Shown: positions 26,978 through 37,048, numbered from the stretch's first letter. The stretch: 64,000 bases of DNA from Verrucomicrobiaceae bacterium (GCA_015075365.1 JABTUN010000003.1:665060-729059); one strand, 5' to 3'. Notes: generated by a model from the sequence alone, not told the origin. Translations and numbers: made by a program.

Positions 26978-28051
26978 ATGTCCTCCATCAAGCTTCGTCT
27001 CAACACCGCCACCGCCACGAAGGCCGTCCTCGCCAAGATCGGCAATCCACAGCGCGAGGAGCCGCTGCAGACCTCGAAGGAGGTGTTTGAGATCGCGGAG
27101 AAGGACCAGGAGACGCTCACGGCGATCTTTTTGAAACCGTTCAAGAACCTGATCGGCCACCGCTTCACGCACCATGCCTCCCTGGAGCAGCATGAGCTGA
27201 ACACCTGCGCGAAGGCGATCTTCGCGGACGAGGACGCGCTGCTGGAGCGCGGCATCGAGATCGCGCGGCGGCTGTATGCGAAGTCGAACCATCCGAACAT
27301 CAAGGCGGGCGACCTGTGCATCGCGCTGCTCAAGGAGGCGCATGTGGAGGGCGAGCTGGTGAACGGGCTGTGCATCCTCAAGTCCGACAGCGTGACGCCT
27401 TTTTTGACGATCACGGCGCGCAACGGCGACCTGCGTCTCTCGACGGAGCAGGGGATCAATCCGGAGAAGATCGACAAGGGCTGCCTGATCCTCAACTACT
27501 GGCCGGAGAAGGGCTATTATGTGCTCACCTTCGACCGCAGCGGCGGGGACACGCGCTTTTGGGTGCGGGAGTTTCTCGGCGTGGAGGCGGTGCCGGACTC
27601 CGCCTTTCTGACCAACACCTATGCGAAGATGGCGGTGTCCTTCCTGGAGGAGCAAAAGCCTGCGGAGGATGACGACACGCCGCCATGGGAGGCCGCCACC
27701 GCCGCGAAGGACGCGCTCGACTACTTTGAGCAGCGGGAGACCTTTGAGCTGCAAGATTTCGAGCGGGAGGTGCTCAAGAATCCGGAGATGATCTCTCAGT
27801 TCGAGGAGCACCGGGCGCGTGTCGAGGAGGAGCAGGGGCGTCCGCTGGAGACGAGCTTTGAGATCTCCAAGAAGGACGTGACCAAGGCCAAGAAACGCAT
27901 CTCCGCCGTGCTGAAGCTGGACACGGGCGTGGAGATCCACGTCAAGCCGGCCGCCGGGGAGGAGCAGCCCGTGCTGGAGCGCGGCTACGACGACCGCAAG
28001 GGCATGAAGTTTGTGAAGGTGTATTACAACAAGGACATCAGCGCGGACTGA
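26978..28051 (+). CDS. Nucleoid-associated protein, NdpA/YejK family
   Basis: A 357-residue protein matching the 37-kDa nucleoid-associated family: RLYAKSNHPNIKAGDLCIALLKE, CLILNYWPEKGYYVLTFDRS and a helical C-terminal part (ERETFELQDFEREVLKN is part of an acidic stretch). In E. coli YejK binds the nucleoid and interacts with topoisomerases. The ATG at 26978 begins MSSIKLRLNTAT. Upstream sequence in the same frame runs antisense through the alkyltransferase gene and is not real. Confidence 0.78.
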   Translation: MSSIKLRLNTATATKAVLAKIGNPQREEPLQTSKEVFEIAEKDQETLTAIFLKPFKNLIGHRFTHHASLEQHELNTCAKAIFADEDALLERGIEIARRLYAKSNHPNIKAGDLCIALLKEAHVEGELVNGLCILKSDSVTPFLTITARNGDLRLSTEQGINPEKIDKGCLILNYWPEKGYYVLTFDRSGGDTRFWVREFLGVEAVPDSAFLTNTYAKMAVSFLEEQKPAEDDDTPPWEAATAAKDALDYFEQRETFELQDFEREVLKNPEMISQFEEHRARVEEEQGRPLETSFEISKKDVTKAKKRISAVLKLDTGVEIHVKPAAGEEQPVLERGYDDRKGMKFVKVYYNKDISAD

Positions 28052-28147
28052 GGCCGCGTGTGACGGATATGCCGCGAAAAATCGCTGGCGGAGCGGGTCC
28101 CGCGTGATTCCATTCACGTGGTCACACACCCAAAGAAAGGAATCCCC

Positions 28148-28975
28148 ATGCCCAAAGCCTTTTCCGTCCTGTCCTGGAATGTGGAGCACTTCGGCGCCAC
28201 CGAGAAGAACCAGAGCGCCCCCCTCAAGGACCCCGCGCCTATCGTCAACCTCATCCGCGACCAGAAGGCGGACATCGTGGCGATCTACGAGGTGCGCAGT
28301 GATGTGGTCTTCCGCCCGCTGGTGGAGAGCATGCCAGAACACCACTTTTTCATCACGGAGGGGGAGCAGATGCAGGAAATCCTCGTGGGCGTGCGCCGCA
28401 CGATCCCGTGCTTCCTCACGCAGAAGACGGAGTTCAAGTCCGGCCAGAGCACGCTGCGCCCTGGCATGCTGGTGACGCCTTACATCGACGGCAAATTCTA
28501 TCCCCTGCTGTTTCTGCATGTGAAGAGCATGACGGACCCGGTCGGCTTTGGTCTGCGGCATGACATGACGCAGCGCGCGCTGGACTTCCGCAAGGTGCTG
28601 AAGGACGCGGGAGGCGGCCAGGATGAGGCAAACTACATCTTCCTCGGGGATTTGAACACGATGGGCATGGATTACCTGGGGAATGACAAGGACATCGACG
28701 GAGCGCGCGAGATTGACGAGCTTCGCAAGGCCGCGGGTCGGCGGAAAATGGCCCTGCTCGAAAAGACGGCGCCGGCGACTTATTGGAGCGCCCAGTATGG
28801 CATGAGCAACCTGGATCATGTGGTGGCCGCGCAGCATCTCTCGTTTCGCCAGTTTGGCGGAAAACCGGTGCGCGTGAGCGGATGGACGGATCTGGCCACG
28901 GACGCGCAACGCGCCGCCTGGGTGGCGAAGTATTCCGACCACGCGATGCTCTACTTTGAAGTGCAGAAGGTTTGA
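28148..28975 (+). CDS. Endonuclease/exonuclease/phosphatase family protein (cytosolic)
   Basis: A 275-residue protein without a signal peptide. EEP-fold motifs are VLSWNVEHFG, IYEVRSDVV (metal Glu), LHVKSM, FLGDLNTMG (D-x-N) and a C-terminal SDHAML. It is distinct in sequence from the secreted EEP protein near the left edge. The start is supported by AAAGGA about seven bases upstream. It follows the nucleoid-associated gene by 96 bases on the same strand; a DNA-related role would fit this neighbour but is not proven. Confidence 0.8.
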   Translation: MPKAFSVLSWNVEHFGATEKNQSAPLKDPAPIVNLIRDQKADIVAIYEVRSDVVFRPLVESMPEHHFFITEGEQMQEILVGVRRTIPCFLTQKTEFKSGQSTLRPGMLVTPYIDGKFYPLLFLHVKSMTDPVGFGLRHDMTQRALDFRKVLKDAGGGQDEANYIFLGDLNTMGMDYLGNDKDIDGAREIDELRKAAGRRKMALLEKTAPATYWSAQYGMSNLDHVVAAQHLSFRQFGGKPVRVSGWTDLATDAQRAAWVAKYSDHAMLYFEVQKV

Positions 28976-29038
28976 GCCCGGGCTTTTTCCGCTGACGAGG
29001 CACCGGGGAGTTGTCAGAGCACAAATCCCGCTCATGTG

Positions 29039-29911
29039 ATGGATCTCATGAGTGATGCGACGACGGCCGTGCAGGTTTCCGGGCTGACCAAGGTGTTCAA
29101 GGGCACCTTGGTGAAGGGCGCGTTCACGGCGGTGCGGGACGTGTCGTTCAATGTCAGGGCAGGGGAGGTCTATGGACTGATCGGACCGAACGGCAGCGGC
29201 AAATCGACGACGATGAAGGTGATCCTGGGCCTGCTGGCACCGACCAAGGGCACCACGAGCATTTTTGGCAAATCGAGCACGGAGGTGGTCTCCCGCCGCG
29301 ATGTGGGCTTCCTGCCGGAGAACCCGTATTTCTACAAGCACCTGACCGGGATGGAGACGCTGCTGTTTTACGGCCGCCTGTGCGGATTGAGCGGCGCGGC
29401 GCTGAAATCACGCGCGCAGGAGATGCTGGCCCTCACGGGGCTGGAATCGGCCGCGGACCGGCGTGTGGGAGGATTTTCCAAGGGGATGCTGCAACGTCTG
29501 GGCCTGGCGCAGGCGCTGATTCACGATCCGCGGCTGCTCGTGCTCGATGAACCGACTGCGGGCGTCGATCCCGCGGGTTCGCGGAAAATTCGTGATTTGA
29601 TTCTGGAGATGAAACGGCGCGGGCTGACCGTGCTGGTGACCTCCCACCTGCTGGAGCAGATGCAGGAGGTGTGCGACCGCGTGGGCATCATGGCGCATGG
29701 CAACATGGTGCGCGAAGGGCGCCTCGATGAACTCACCGCGGTGGAAAACCAGACGGAGATCACGCTCGAGAACGCCGATCCGGCGCTGCTGGCCAGGATC
29801 GAGCAACTGGTGTCTGCCAATGGCGGCGGCGCGAGGCTGGTGAGCAGTGGAAAGCCGCGCACGACCCTGGAACGGCTGTTTCTGGAAGCGACGGCGGAGG
29901 GTGAGAAGTGA
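29039..29911 (+). CDS. ABC transporter ATP-binding protein
   Basis: A 290-residue ATPase with Walker A GPNGSGKST (49-57), signature FSKGMLQRLGLAQAL, Walker B LLVLDEPTAGVDPAG, and a switch histidine in TSHLLEQM. It belongs to the ABC-2 export class (drug, polysaccharide or Na+ exporters). It overlaps the permease gene as TGATG. GTG 29036 and ATG 29048 are alternative starts; there is no clear ribosome site to decide. Cargo is unknown. Confidence 0.92.
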   Translation: MDLMSDATTAVQVSGLTKVFKGTLVKGAFTAVRDVSFNVRAGEVYGLIGPNGSGKSTTMKVILGLLAPTKGTTSIFGKSSTEVVSRRDVGFLPENPYFYKHLTGMETLLFYGRLCGLSGAALKSRAQEMLALTGLESAADRRVGGFSKGMLQRLGLAQALIHDPRLLVLDEPTAGVDPAGSRKIRDLILEMKRRGLTVLVTSHLLEQMQEVCDRVGIMAHGNMVREGRLDELTAVENQTEITLENADPALLARIEQLVSANGGGARLVSSGKPRTTLERLFLEATAEGEK

Positions 29912-30831
29912 TGAAGGACGAAAAACAGAATCAACAGGAGCAGGCGGCCGGCATGGGGCTGCGTGTGCGACGCGTGTGGACGCTGGCGCTGGCAACCACG
30001 ACGCAACTTGTGCGGATGAAGATGCTGGCCTTCCTGGTGTTGTTTTGCATGCTGGTGGTGGGGGCTGGATTCATGTTTTCAGTGGTGAATCCGGAGCAGC
30101 AGCTCGCGCTGATCAAATCGGTTTCGCTGGGCGCCCTGCAGGTCTTTAGCATCGTGATCGGCATCGTCTCGACAGCCCTGCTGCTGCCGAAGGACATGGA
30201 GGACCGCACGCTTTACACGATCCTGTCGAAGCCGGTGCCGCGGCTGGAGTATTTGATCGGGAAACTGCTCGGCGTGCTGCTGCTGGTGGGCGGTGGATTG
30301 ATCGTGATGGACGCGGTGCTCAGCGCGGTGATCTACGCGCGGCAGGATGCCGTGCTGGCGGAGGCGTTGCATGCGCTGGAAATGGACCGCCAGGCCACGC
30401 CGGAGGTGGTGGCGCGGCTGGAGCAGACCGTGGCGGCGCAGGGGCTGACGTGGAACATGCACTGGGCCGTGTGGGCGATTTTCTTGAAGGCCACCGTGGT
30501 CACGACGATGGCGCTGCTGCTGTCGTGCATCGCCAGCTCGACGCTGTTCACCATCGTGGTGTCGTTTTGTGCCGTGATCATCGGCCATGGCGAGGCGCTG
30601 CTGCGGGAGTTTTTCTTCCATCCACACCTCTCCGGCACGGCGGAGCGTGGCGCGTCCATGGTGCTGGCGATGGTGGTGCCGGATCTGGCGCAGTTTGATA
30701 TTCTCGACGGCGTCGTGGAGGGCCAGATGGTGTCCTGGGGCGCGTTGGCGGACATGACGGGCATCGCGGCGCTTTATGTCGTCGGTTACCTCACGATCAC
30801 GCACCTTGTTTTCGTGGAGAAGGAGCTATGA
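29911..30831 (+). CDS. ABC-2 type transporter permease
   Basis: A 306-residue membrane protein with about six helices: the first at MLAFLVLFCMLVVGAGFMF, then LGALQVFSIVIGIVSTALL, LLGVLLLVGGGLIVMDAVL, an approximately 60-residue loop rich in charged residues (ALHALEMDRQATPEVVARLEQ), and further helices to the end. The motif EDRTLYTILSKPVPRLEYLIGK between helices 2 and 3 is typical of ABC-2 permeases working with the ATPase encoded just upstream. Its own stop overlaps the next ATG (ATGA). Confidence 0.88.
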   Translation: MKDEKQNQQEQAAGMGLRVRRVWTLALATTTQLVRMKMLAFLVLFCMLVVGAGFMFSVVNPEQQLALIKSVSLGALQVFSIVIGIVSTALLLPKDMEDRTLYTILSKPVPRLEYLIGKLLGVLLLVGGGLIVMDAVLSAVIYARQDAVLAEALHALEMDRQATPEVVARLEQTVAAQGLTWNMHWAVWAIFLKATVVTTMALLLSCIASSTLFTIVVSFCAVIIGHGEALLREFFFHPHLSGTAERGASMVLAMVVPDLAQFDILDGVVEGQMVSWGALADMTGIAALYVVGYLTITHLVFVEKEL

Positions 30832-31619
30832 AACGCAAAATCCAGGCGCTGGGCGTGCTGCTGCTCATGGGCGCGGTGAAACTGCCGCAGGAGCAGCGTG
30901 TGACGGCGCGTTTGCGTGCGGAGCATCTCATTGACGAGCCGGTGGCGGCCGGAAAAATGCAATTGATGGGCCAGACCGGCCTGACAGCGCTTTTGGGCGG
31001 CCTGCGCGGCCTGGTGGCGTCCATGCTGCAACTGCGCGCGCATGTGGAGTTCAAGCGCGTGAACTGGGCGCAGGTGGACAGCCTCTACCGCGTGATCACG
31101 CTGCTGCAGCCGCGCGTGGAGCGGTATTGGGATGATGCCGCGTGGCATATGGCCTACAACGCGGCGGGCCATTACCACTACCGGACGGATCTGCCGAACG
31201 AACTGAAGGGGCAGCTCCGTGAGCGGCATGTGAAACGCGGGATCGACATCCTGCTGGAGGGGCTGGCAATCCGTCCGGACAGCGCCCGCTTGTGGGAACG
31301 GCTGGCGGAGATTTATTTCCGCCGCAGCTACGAGTACAAAAAGGCGGGCGATGCTTTCTGGCAGGCGTTCCAACACGGCGGGCCGGGCTTTACGCTGCAT
31401 TTCGCCGGATTCGCCTACGCGCGCGCCAGTGACGCGGAAAGCTGGCGCAAGGCCTACGACATCCTCAAGGGCGAGTATGACAGGAAACGCGCCACGCCGG
31501 GCCTCGTGCAGCATTTGAAGGAAGTGGAGCAGTACCTCGGCATCCCGGCTGAGAAACGCATCCCGGATGCCGCGCCGGCACCGAAGATGCCGCAGAATTT
31601 GCCAGGACCGCGACGCTAA
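30828..31619 (+). CDS. TPR-like helical protein of an ABC-2 operon
   Basis: A 263-residue protein with a short hydrophobic start (QALGVLLLMGAVKLPQE) that could be a membrane anchor, then helical repeats of the TPR kind (RLWERLAEIYFRRSYEYKKAGDAFWQAFQ; ESWRKAYDILKGEYDRKRATPGLVQHLKEVEQYLG). It is translationally coupled to the permease gene, so it most likely works with the exporter as a periplasmic or membrane-bound partner. The precise role is unknown. Confidence 0.65.
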   Translation: MKRKIQALGVLLLMGAVKLPQEQRVTARLRAEHLIDEPVAAGKMQLMGQTGLTALLGGLRGLVASMLQLRAHVEFKRVNWAQVDSLYRVITLLQPRVERYWDDAAWHMAYNAAGHYHYRTDLPNELKGQLRERHVKRGIDILLEGLAIRPDSARLWERLAEIYFRRSYEYKKAGDAFWQAFQHGGPGFTLHFAGFAYARASDAESWRKAYDILKGEYDRKRATPGLVQHLKEVEQYLGIPAEKRIPDAAPAPKMPQNLPGPRR

Positions 31620-31630
31620 GTCCGCGTTCG

Positions 31631-31659
31631 TTGACAAAGAGGCGGAAACACCGATGAAT
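31631..31659 (+). promoter_or_regulatory. Weak candidate sigma-70 promoter before rex
   Basis: A perfect TTGACA at 31631 is followed after 17 bases by ATGAAT at 31654, a poor -10. The predicted transcript would be leaderless or nearly so, because the rex GTG is at 31668. No other support. Confidence 0.22.
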
Positions 31660-31667
31660 CCGCCCGA

Positions 31668-32291
31668 GTGCCGCCCCCCAAATCCCCAACCCCGCCCCGG
31701 AAGGCCATCTACCGCCTGTCCATCTATTTGCGCTGCTTGCAGAAGCTGCGGGATAATCGTGTGGACACGGTGTCCTCCGCCGCGCTGGCGAAGGCCGCAG
31801 GGGTCAAATCGACCCAGCTCCGCAAGGATCTGACCTATTTCGGCCAGCTCGGCACCCGCGGCCTCGGCTACAACGTCGAGGCACTGCGAAAGATGATCGC
31901 CGATGTGCTCGGCCAGAATCGTCTCCAGCCAGTCATCCTCATCGGCGTGGGCAATCTCGGCTCCGCGCTGTTGCGCTACGGCGGCTTTCGCAAGGAGGGC
32001 TTTGAGATCACCGCCGCCTTTGACCTGATGCCGAAGTCGGCAGGTCATTTCAGCGTCCCGGTTCTGCCGATGACCGGGCTGGCGGACTACATCCTCAAAA
32101 ACAACGTCAAGATGGCCATCCTCACCGTGCCGGCTGTCAATGCGCAGGCCGTTTGCAATGAACTGGTCGAGAACGGCATCCAGGCCATCCTGAACTTTTC
32201 CCCCACCGTGTTGGAGACGCCGGAAAACGTGGTCGTCAACAGCGTCGATCTGGCCGTGGAGCTGGAGAATTTGAGCTACTTCATCCGCTAG
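31668..32291 (+). CDS. rex: Redox-sensing transcriptional repressor Rex
   Basis: A 207-residue repressor that senses the NADH/NAD+ ratio. A winged-helix DNA-binding domain covers about 10-80 (RLSIYLRCLQKL, SSAALAKAAGVKSTQLRKDLTYFGQLGTRGLGY). A Rossmann domain follows with VILIGVGNLGSALLRYGGF and IAYDVMP-equivalent ITAAFDLMP, and a C-terminal domain-swapped helix. It uses a GTG start; the only upstream ATG is in another frame. It probably controls fermentation or respiration genes. No operator of the TTGTGAA-N4-TTCACAA type was noticed nearby. Confidence 0.93.
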   Translation: MPPPKSPTPPRKAIYRLSIYLRCLQKLRDNRVDTVSSAALAKAAGVKSTQLRKDLTYFGQLGTRGLGYNVEALRKMIADVLGQNRLQPVILIGVGNLGSALLRYGGFRKEGFEITAAFDLMPKSAGHFSVPVLPMTGLADYILKNNVKMAILTVPAVNAQAVCNELVENGIQAILNFSPTVLETPENVVVNSVDLAVELENLSYFIR

Positions 32292-32461
32292 GGAACACGA
32301 GGCGAATCCTGAAGCTCGCCGTGGGCGAAAATAGGGGGCAGGTTGGCCCCCAGAATGCTCTTGCACCGTTTCTGCCCATCGGCTAAATGCCGCCCCCTTT
32401 CCCGTCCTGCGTTCCGGCCGGGCGGGAGGGGTGTCTCGATTCTTCCCCCTCAACCTCACCA

Positions 32462-35400
32462 ATGAACAACCCCGGTCTCCCTCCCGCTCAAGGTCTCTAC
32501 GATCCGCGCAATGAGCATGACGCCTGCGGCGTCGGCTTTGTCTGCCATATGAAGGGGAAAAAATCGCACAAAATCGTGGCGGATGCGCTGCAGATTCTGG
32601 AGAACCTCGATCATCGTGGGGCCTGCGTGGAAGAGAATACCGGCGACGGCGCGGGGATTTTGATCCAGACGCCGCACAAGTTCTTGGCGAAAAAGGCCAA
32701 GGAGGCGGGTTTTGAGCTGCCGGCGGCGGGTCAGTATGGCGTGGCGAATGTGTTCACCACCCGCGGTGGCGATTCGTGGGCCAAAACGAAGGCAGAATTC
32801 GAAAAAGTGGCCGCGGCGGAAGGCATGCCGGTCCTTGGCTGGCGTGAGCTGCCTGTGGACAACTCGACACTCGGCAAATCGGCGAAGGCAAGCGAGCCGC
32901 TGGTGCGCCAGGTGTTTGTGAAGCGCCATGCGTCGGCGCTGGATGATCTTTCCTTTGAGCGGAAGCTCTATGTGCTGCGCAAGGTGGCTCACAATGCCAT
33001 CCGTGTCGCCAAAGTGGACCCGGTGTGGTATGCGCCGAGCTTTTCCTGCCGCACGCTGGTTTATAAAGGCATGCTCACGCCGATGCAGGTCGGTGGTTAC
33101 TACCTCGATCTGGCCGATGAGGACATGGAGTCGGCGCTGGCGCTGGTGCACAGCCGTTTCTCGACGAACACCTTCCCGAACTGGGAGCGTTCGCATCCGT
33201 ATCGCTACATCGCGCACAACGGCGAAATCAACACGCTGCGTGGCAACATCAACTGGATGCTCGCCCGTCAGTCGCTGTTCGCGTCGGAGTTGTTTGGCGA
33301 TGACATCCAGAAGATCAAGCCGGTCATCAACGTGGACGGCTCGGACTCGACGATCTTTGACAACTGCCTCGAACTCCTCGTTCTGAGCGGCCGCTCGTTG
33401 CCGCACGCGATGATGATGATGATTCCGGAGCCATGGAGCGGCCACGAGTCGATGAGCGAGTCGAAGAAGGCCTTCTACGAATACCACAGCTGCCTGATGG
33501 AGCCGTGGGATGGTCCTGCGTCGGTCGCCTTTACCGATGGCACGATGATGGGCGCGACGCTGGATCGCAATGGTCTGCGTCCGTCGCGTTACTATGTCAC
33601 ACACGACGATCTCGTCATCATGGGCTCGGAAGCGGGCGTTTTGCCGGTCGATCCGGCGAATGTGAAGCTCAAGGGCCGTTTGCAGCCGGGCAAGATGTTC
33701 ATCGTGAACATGGAAGAAGGCCGCATCGTGCCGGACGACGAGATCAAGGAGAAGATCGCCGCCGAGAAGCCTTACCGTGAGTGGCTCGACAAGAATCTGG
33801 TGAAGCTGGCCGACATCGCTGACGGTGCGCCTGCGCCGCTTCCGGATCACGACACGATGCTGAAGCGCCAGCAGGCCTTTGGTTACACTTGGGAAGACCT
33901 CCGCATGCTCATGGTGCCGATGGCTCGTGACGGCGTGGAGGCGATTGGCTCGATGGGCACCGACATCCCGATCGCGGTGCTCTCGAACAAGGCCAAATTG
34001 CTTTACGACTACTTCAAGCAGCTCTTCGCGCAGGTGACGAACCCGCCGATTGACTGCATCCGCGAGGAGATCGTCACGTCGCCGATCACGACCATCGGTC
34101 GCGAGGGCAATCTGCTCGATCCGAAGCCGGAAAGCTGCCATTTGATCGAGCTGAAGACGCCGATCCTTAGCAATGAAGAGCTCGCGAAGCTCAAAGGCAT
34201 CGCCAGCGGCGAATTTGCCTCCGCGACGCTCGAAATCACCTTTGACCCGAAACAGGGCGCGAAGGGCCTCGAAGCCGCGATGGACGCACTTTGCGCCCAG
34301 GCGGACGATTTGATCAAACAGGGCCGCAACATCCTCATTTTGACGGATCGCGGCGTTTCGGCCGAAAAGGCTCCGATCCCCGCTTTGCTGGCCGTGGGCG
34401 GTCTGCATCATCATTTGATCCGCAAGGGCACCCGCACGCAGTGCGACATCGTGCTCGAGTCCGGCGAACCGCGTGAAGTGCATCACTTCTGCACGCTGAT
34501 CGGCTTCGGCTGCGGCGCGATCAATCCTTACCTCGCCTTTGAAACGCTCGACGACATGATCCGCCAGGGTCTGCTCGTGAACGTGGACCACAAGAAGGCG
34601 GTTTATAACTTCATCAAGGCCGCCACGAAGGGCGTGATCAAAGTCGCGTCGAAGATCGGCATTTCCACGATGCAGAGCTATCGCGGTGCGCAGATCTTTG
34701 AAGCCGTGGGCCTCAGCAAGAGCGTGGTGGACAAGTATTTCACCTGGACCGCCACTCGCGTGGAAGGCAGCGACATCAACGTGATCGCCGAAGAGGCCAT
34801 CCAGCGCCACATGCGCGGCTTCCCGGATCGCGACTCGCAGGTGCATGCGCTCGACGTGGGCGGTGACTATCAGTGGCGTAAAGAAGGTGAAGCCCACCTT
34901 TTCAACCCGCTGACGATCCACACGCTGCAAAAGGCGGTGCGCACAGGCAATTACGACACCTTCAAGCAATACACCGCGCTGGTGAATACGCAGGTGAAGC
35001 AGTTCTACACGCTGCGTGGCCTGCTCGACTTCAAGTCGCAGACTCCCGTGCCGATCGAAGAGGTCGAGAGCGTCGAAAGCATCATGAAGCGCTTCAAAAC
35101 GGGCGCGATGAGCTACGGCTCCATCTCCAGCGAGGCGCATGAAGCGCTCGCCATCGCCATGAACCGCGTGGGCGGCAAATCGAATACCGGTGAAGGTGGC
35201 GAAGACCCTGCCCGCTACACTTGGACGAATGAGAAGGGCGATTCGAAGAACTCGGCGATCAAGCAGGTCGCATCGGGTCGCTTTGGTGTGACGAGCCTCT
35301 ATTTGAGTCAGGCACGCGAAATCCAGATCAAGATGGCCCAGGGCGCGAAGCCCGGTGAAGGCGGCCAGCTTCCCGGATCGAAGGTGTATCCCTGGATCGC

Positions 35401-37048
35401 CAAGGTGCGCGGCTCCACGCCGGGCGTCGGCCTCATCTCGCCGCCTCCGCATCATGACATCTACTCCATCGAGGACCTTGCGCAGCTCATCCACGACCTG
35501 AAGAACGCGAACCGCGAAGCTCGCATCAGCGTGAAGCTCGTCTCCGAAGTCGGTGTCGGCACCATCGCTGCTGGTGTGGCGAAGGCGCACTCGGATGTCG
35601 TGCTCATCTCCGGTTACGATGGCGGCACCGGCGCCTCGCCGCAGACCTCCGTGAAGCACGCTGGCCTGCCGTGGGAACTCGGTCTCGCCGAAACGCATCA
35701 GACTTTGCTCCTGAACAACCTGCGCTCGAAGATCGTCGTCGAGGCCGATGGCCAGATGAAGACCGGCCGCGATGTCGTCATCGCCGCGCTGCTCGGCGCG
35801 GAGGAGTTCGGCTTTGCCACCGCTCCGCTCGTCACGCTGGGCTGCATCATGATGCGCGTTTGCCATCTGAATACCTGCCCCGTCGGCGTCGCCACGCAGG
35901 ACCCGCAGCTCCGTGCGAAGTTCAGCGGCGATCCCGAATACGCGGCGAACTTCATGAAGTTCATCGCTCAGGAAGTGCGCGAGCTCATGGCGCAGCTCGG
36001 TTTCCGCAAACTCGAAGAGATGGTCGGTCGCGTGGACGTGCTCGAGCCTCGTCAGGCCGTCGATCACTGGAAAGCGCGTGGCATTGACCTCAGCAATCTG
36101 CTTTACCGTCCGAATGTCGGCCCTGAGGTCGGCACCTTCTGCACCGAGAAGCAGGATCACGGCATCGAGAAGAGCCTCGACATCACGACGCTGCTCGACC
36201 TGTGCAAGCCGGCCATCGAGAAGGGCGAAAAAGTCAGCGCCACGCTGCCGATCCGCAACGTCAACCGCACCGTCGGCACCATCCTCGGCAACGAGATCAC
36301 CAAGAAGCATTGGCATGGCCTGCCGGACGACACCGTGCACCTCAAGTTCAACGGCAGCGCCGGTCAGAGCTTCGGCGCCTTCATTCCGAAGGGCGTCACG
36401 CTCGAGATCTCCGGCGATGCCAACGACTACGTCGGCAAGGGCATGAGCGGTGGCCGAATCATCGTCTATCCGCCGGAGGGCAGCACCTTTGCCGCCGAGG
36501 AAAACATCATCGCGGGCAACACCGCGCTCTACGGCGCCACCGGCGGCCAGCTCTTCCTCCGCGGCGTCGCGGGCGAGCGCTTCGCCGTGCGGAACAGCGG
36601 CGTTGATGCCGTCGTCGAAGGCGTGGGCGACCACGGCTGCGAATACATGACCGGCGGACGCGTCGTCGTGCTCGGCACCACGGGCCGCAACTTCGCCGCG
36701 GGCATGTCCGGCGGCATCGCCTACGTGCTCGATGAGAAGGGCGACTTCAAAACACGCTGCAACACCAGCATGAGCGACCTCGTCGCCCTCGAAGACCAGG
36801 CCGAGATCGACAGCCTTTACGAGCTCATCAAGCAGCACGCCGAGGCCACGAAGAGCCAGAAGGCCTTCAAGGTGCTCGCGCTGTGGGAGCAGAGCGTGAA
36901 GCAGTTCGTCAAAGTGCTGCCGCGCGACTACGCCCGGGTGCTCAAAGCCCTCGACAAGGCCAAAGCCGACGGCCTCACCGGCGACGACGCCCTCATCGCC
37001 GCCTTTGAATCCAACTCGAAGGACGCCTCCCGCGTGGGTGGGGGTTAA
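32462..37048 (+). CDS. gltB: Glutamate synthase (NADPH) large subunit
   Basis: A 1,528-residue enzyme that makes glutamate from glutamine and 2-oxoglutarate. A short propeptide precedes the N-terminal catalytic C22 of the class II amidotransferase domain (DACGVGFVCHMKG). Next are the central domain (KPESCHLIELKTPILSN) and the FMN barrel (SKSNTGEGGEDP-like GGKSNTGEGGEDPARY). The 3Fe-4S cysteines are in LGCIMMRVCHLNTCPVG, and the C-terminal glucosyl-like beta-helix (GGRIIVYPPEGS) closes it. The 170 bases upstream contain a GC hairpin (GGGGGC/GCCCCC near 32,335) without a T-run. Confidence 0.97.
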   Translation: MNNPGLPPAQGLYDPRNEHDACGVGFVCHMKGKKSHKIVADALQILENLDHRGACVEENTGDGAGILIQTPHKFLAKKAKEAGFELPAAGQYGVANVFTTRGGDSWAKTKAEFEKVAAAEGMPVLGWRELPVDNSTLGKSAKASEPLVRQVFVKRHASALDDLSFERKLYVLRKVAHNAIRVAKVDPVWYAPSFSCRTLVYKGMLTPMQVGGYYLDLADEDMESALALVHSRFSTNTFPNWERSHPYRYIAHNGEINTLRGNINWMLARQSLFASELFGDDIQKIKPVINVDGSDSTIFDNCLELLVLSGRSLPHAMMMMIPEPWSGHESMSESKKAFYEYHSCLMEPWDGPASVAFTDGTMMGATLDRNGLRPSRYYVTHDDLVIMGSEAGVLPVDPANVKLKGRLQPGKMFIVNMEEGRIVPDDEIKEKIAAEKPYREWLDKNLVKLADIADGAPAPLPDHDTMLKRQQAFGYTWEDLRMLMVPMARDGVEAIGSMGTDIPIAVLSNKAKLLYDYFKQLFAQVTNPPIDCIREEIVTSPITTIGREGNLLDPKPESCHLIELKTPILSNEELAKLKGIASGEFASATLEITFDPKQGAKGLEAAMDALCAQADDLIKQGRNILILTDRGVSAEKAPIPALLAVGGLHHHLIRKGTRTQCDIVLESGEPREVHHFCTLIGFGCGAINPYLAFETLDDMIRQGLLVNVDHKKAVYNFIKAATKGVIKVASKIGISTMQSYRGAQIFEAVGLSKSVVDKYFTWTATRVEGSDINVIAEEAIQRHMRGFPDRDSQVHALDVGGDYQWRKEGEAHLFNPLTIHTLQKAVRTGNYDTFKQYTALVNTQVKQFYTLRGLLDFKSQTPVPIEEVESVESIMKRFKTGAMSYGSISSEAHEALAIAMNRVGGKSNTGEGGEDPARYTWTNEKGDSKNSAIKQVASGRFGVTSLYLSQAREIQIKMAQGAKPGEGGQLPGSKVYPWIAKVRGSTPGVGLISPPPHHDIYSIEDLAQLIHDLKNANREARISVKLVSEVGVGTIAAGVAKAHSDVVLISGYDGGTGASPQTSVKHAGLPWELGLAETHQTLLLNNLRSKIVVEADGQMKTGRDVVIAALLGAEEFGFATAPLVTLGCIMMRVCHLNTCPVGVATQDPQLRAKFSGDPEYAANFMKFIAQEVRELMAQLGFRKLEEMVGRVDVLEPRQAVDHWKARGIDLSNLLYRPNVGPEVGTFCTEKQDHGIEKSLDITTLLDLCKPAIEKGEKVSATLPIRNVNRTVGTILGNEITKKHWHGLPDDTVHLKFNGSAGQSFGAFIPKGVTLEISGDANDYVGKGMSGGRIIVYPPEGSTFAAEENIIAGNTALYGATGGQLFLRGVAGERFAVRNSGVDAVVEGVGDHGCEYMTGGRVVVLGTTGRNFAAGMSGGIAYVLDEKGDFKTRCNTSMSDLVALEDQAEIDSLYELIKQHAEATKSQKAFKVLALWEQSVKQFVKVLPRDYARVLKALDKAKADGLTGDDALIAAFESNSKDASRVGGG

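Noticed and set aside
32325..32360. GC hairpin GGGGGC/GCCCCC between rex and gltB as a riboswitch or terminator
   Set aside because: No T-run and no conserved riboswitch core; a simple stem is expected by chance at this GC content.
32456..36838. A 1,460-codon open frame opposite gltB
   Set aside because: Antisense mirror of a fully conserved enzyme; composition is atypical for protein.
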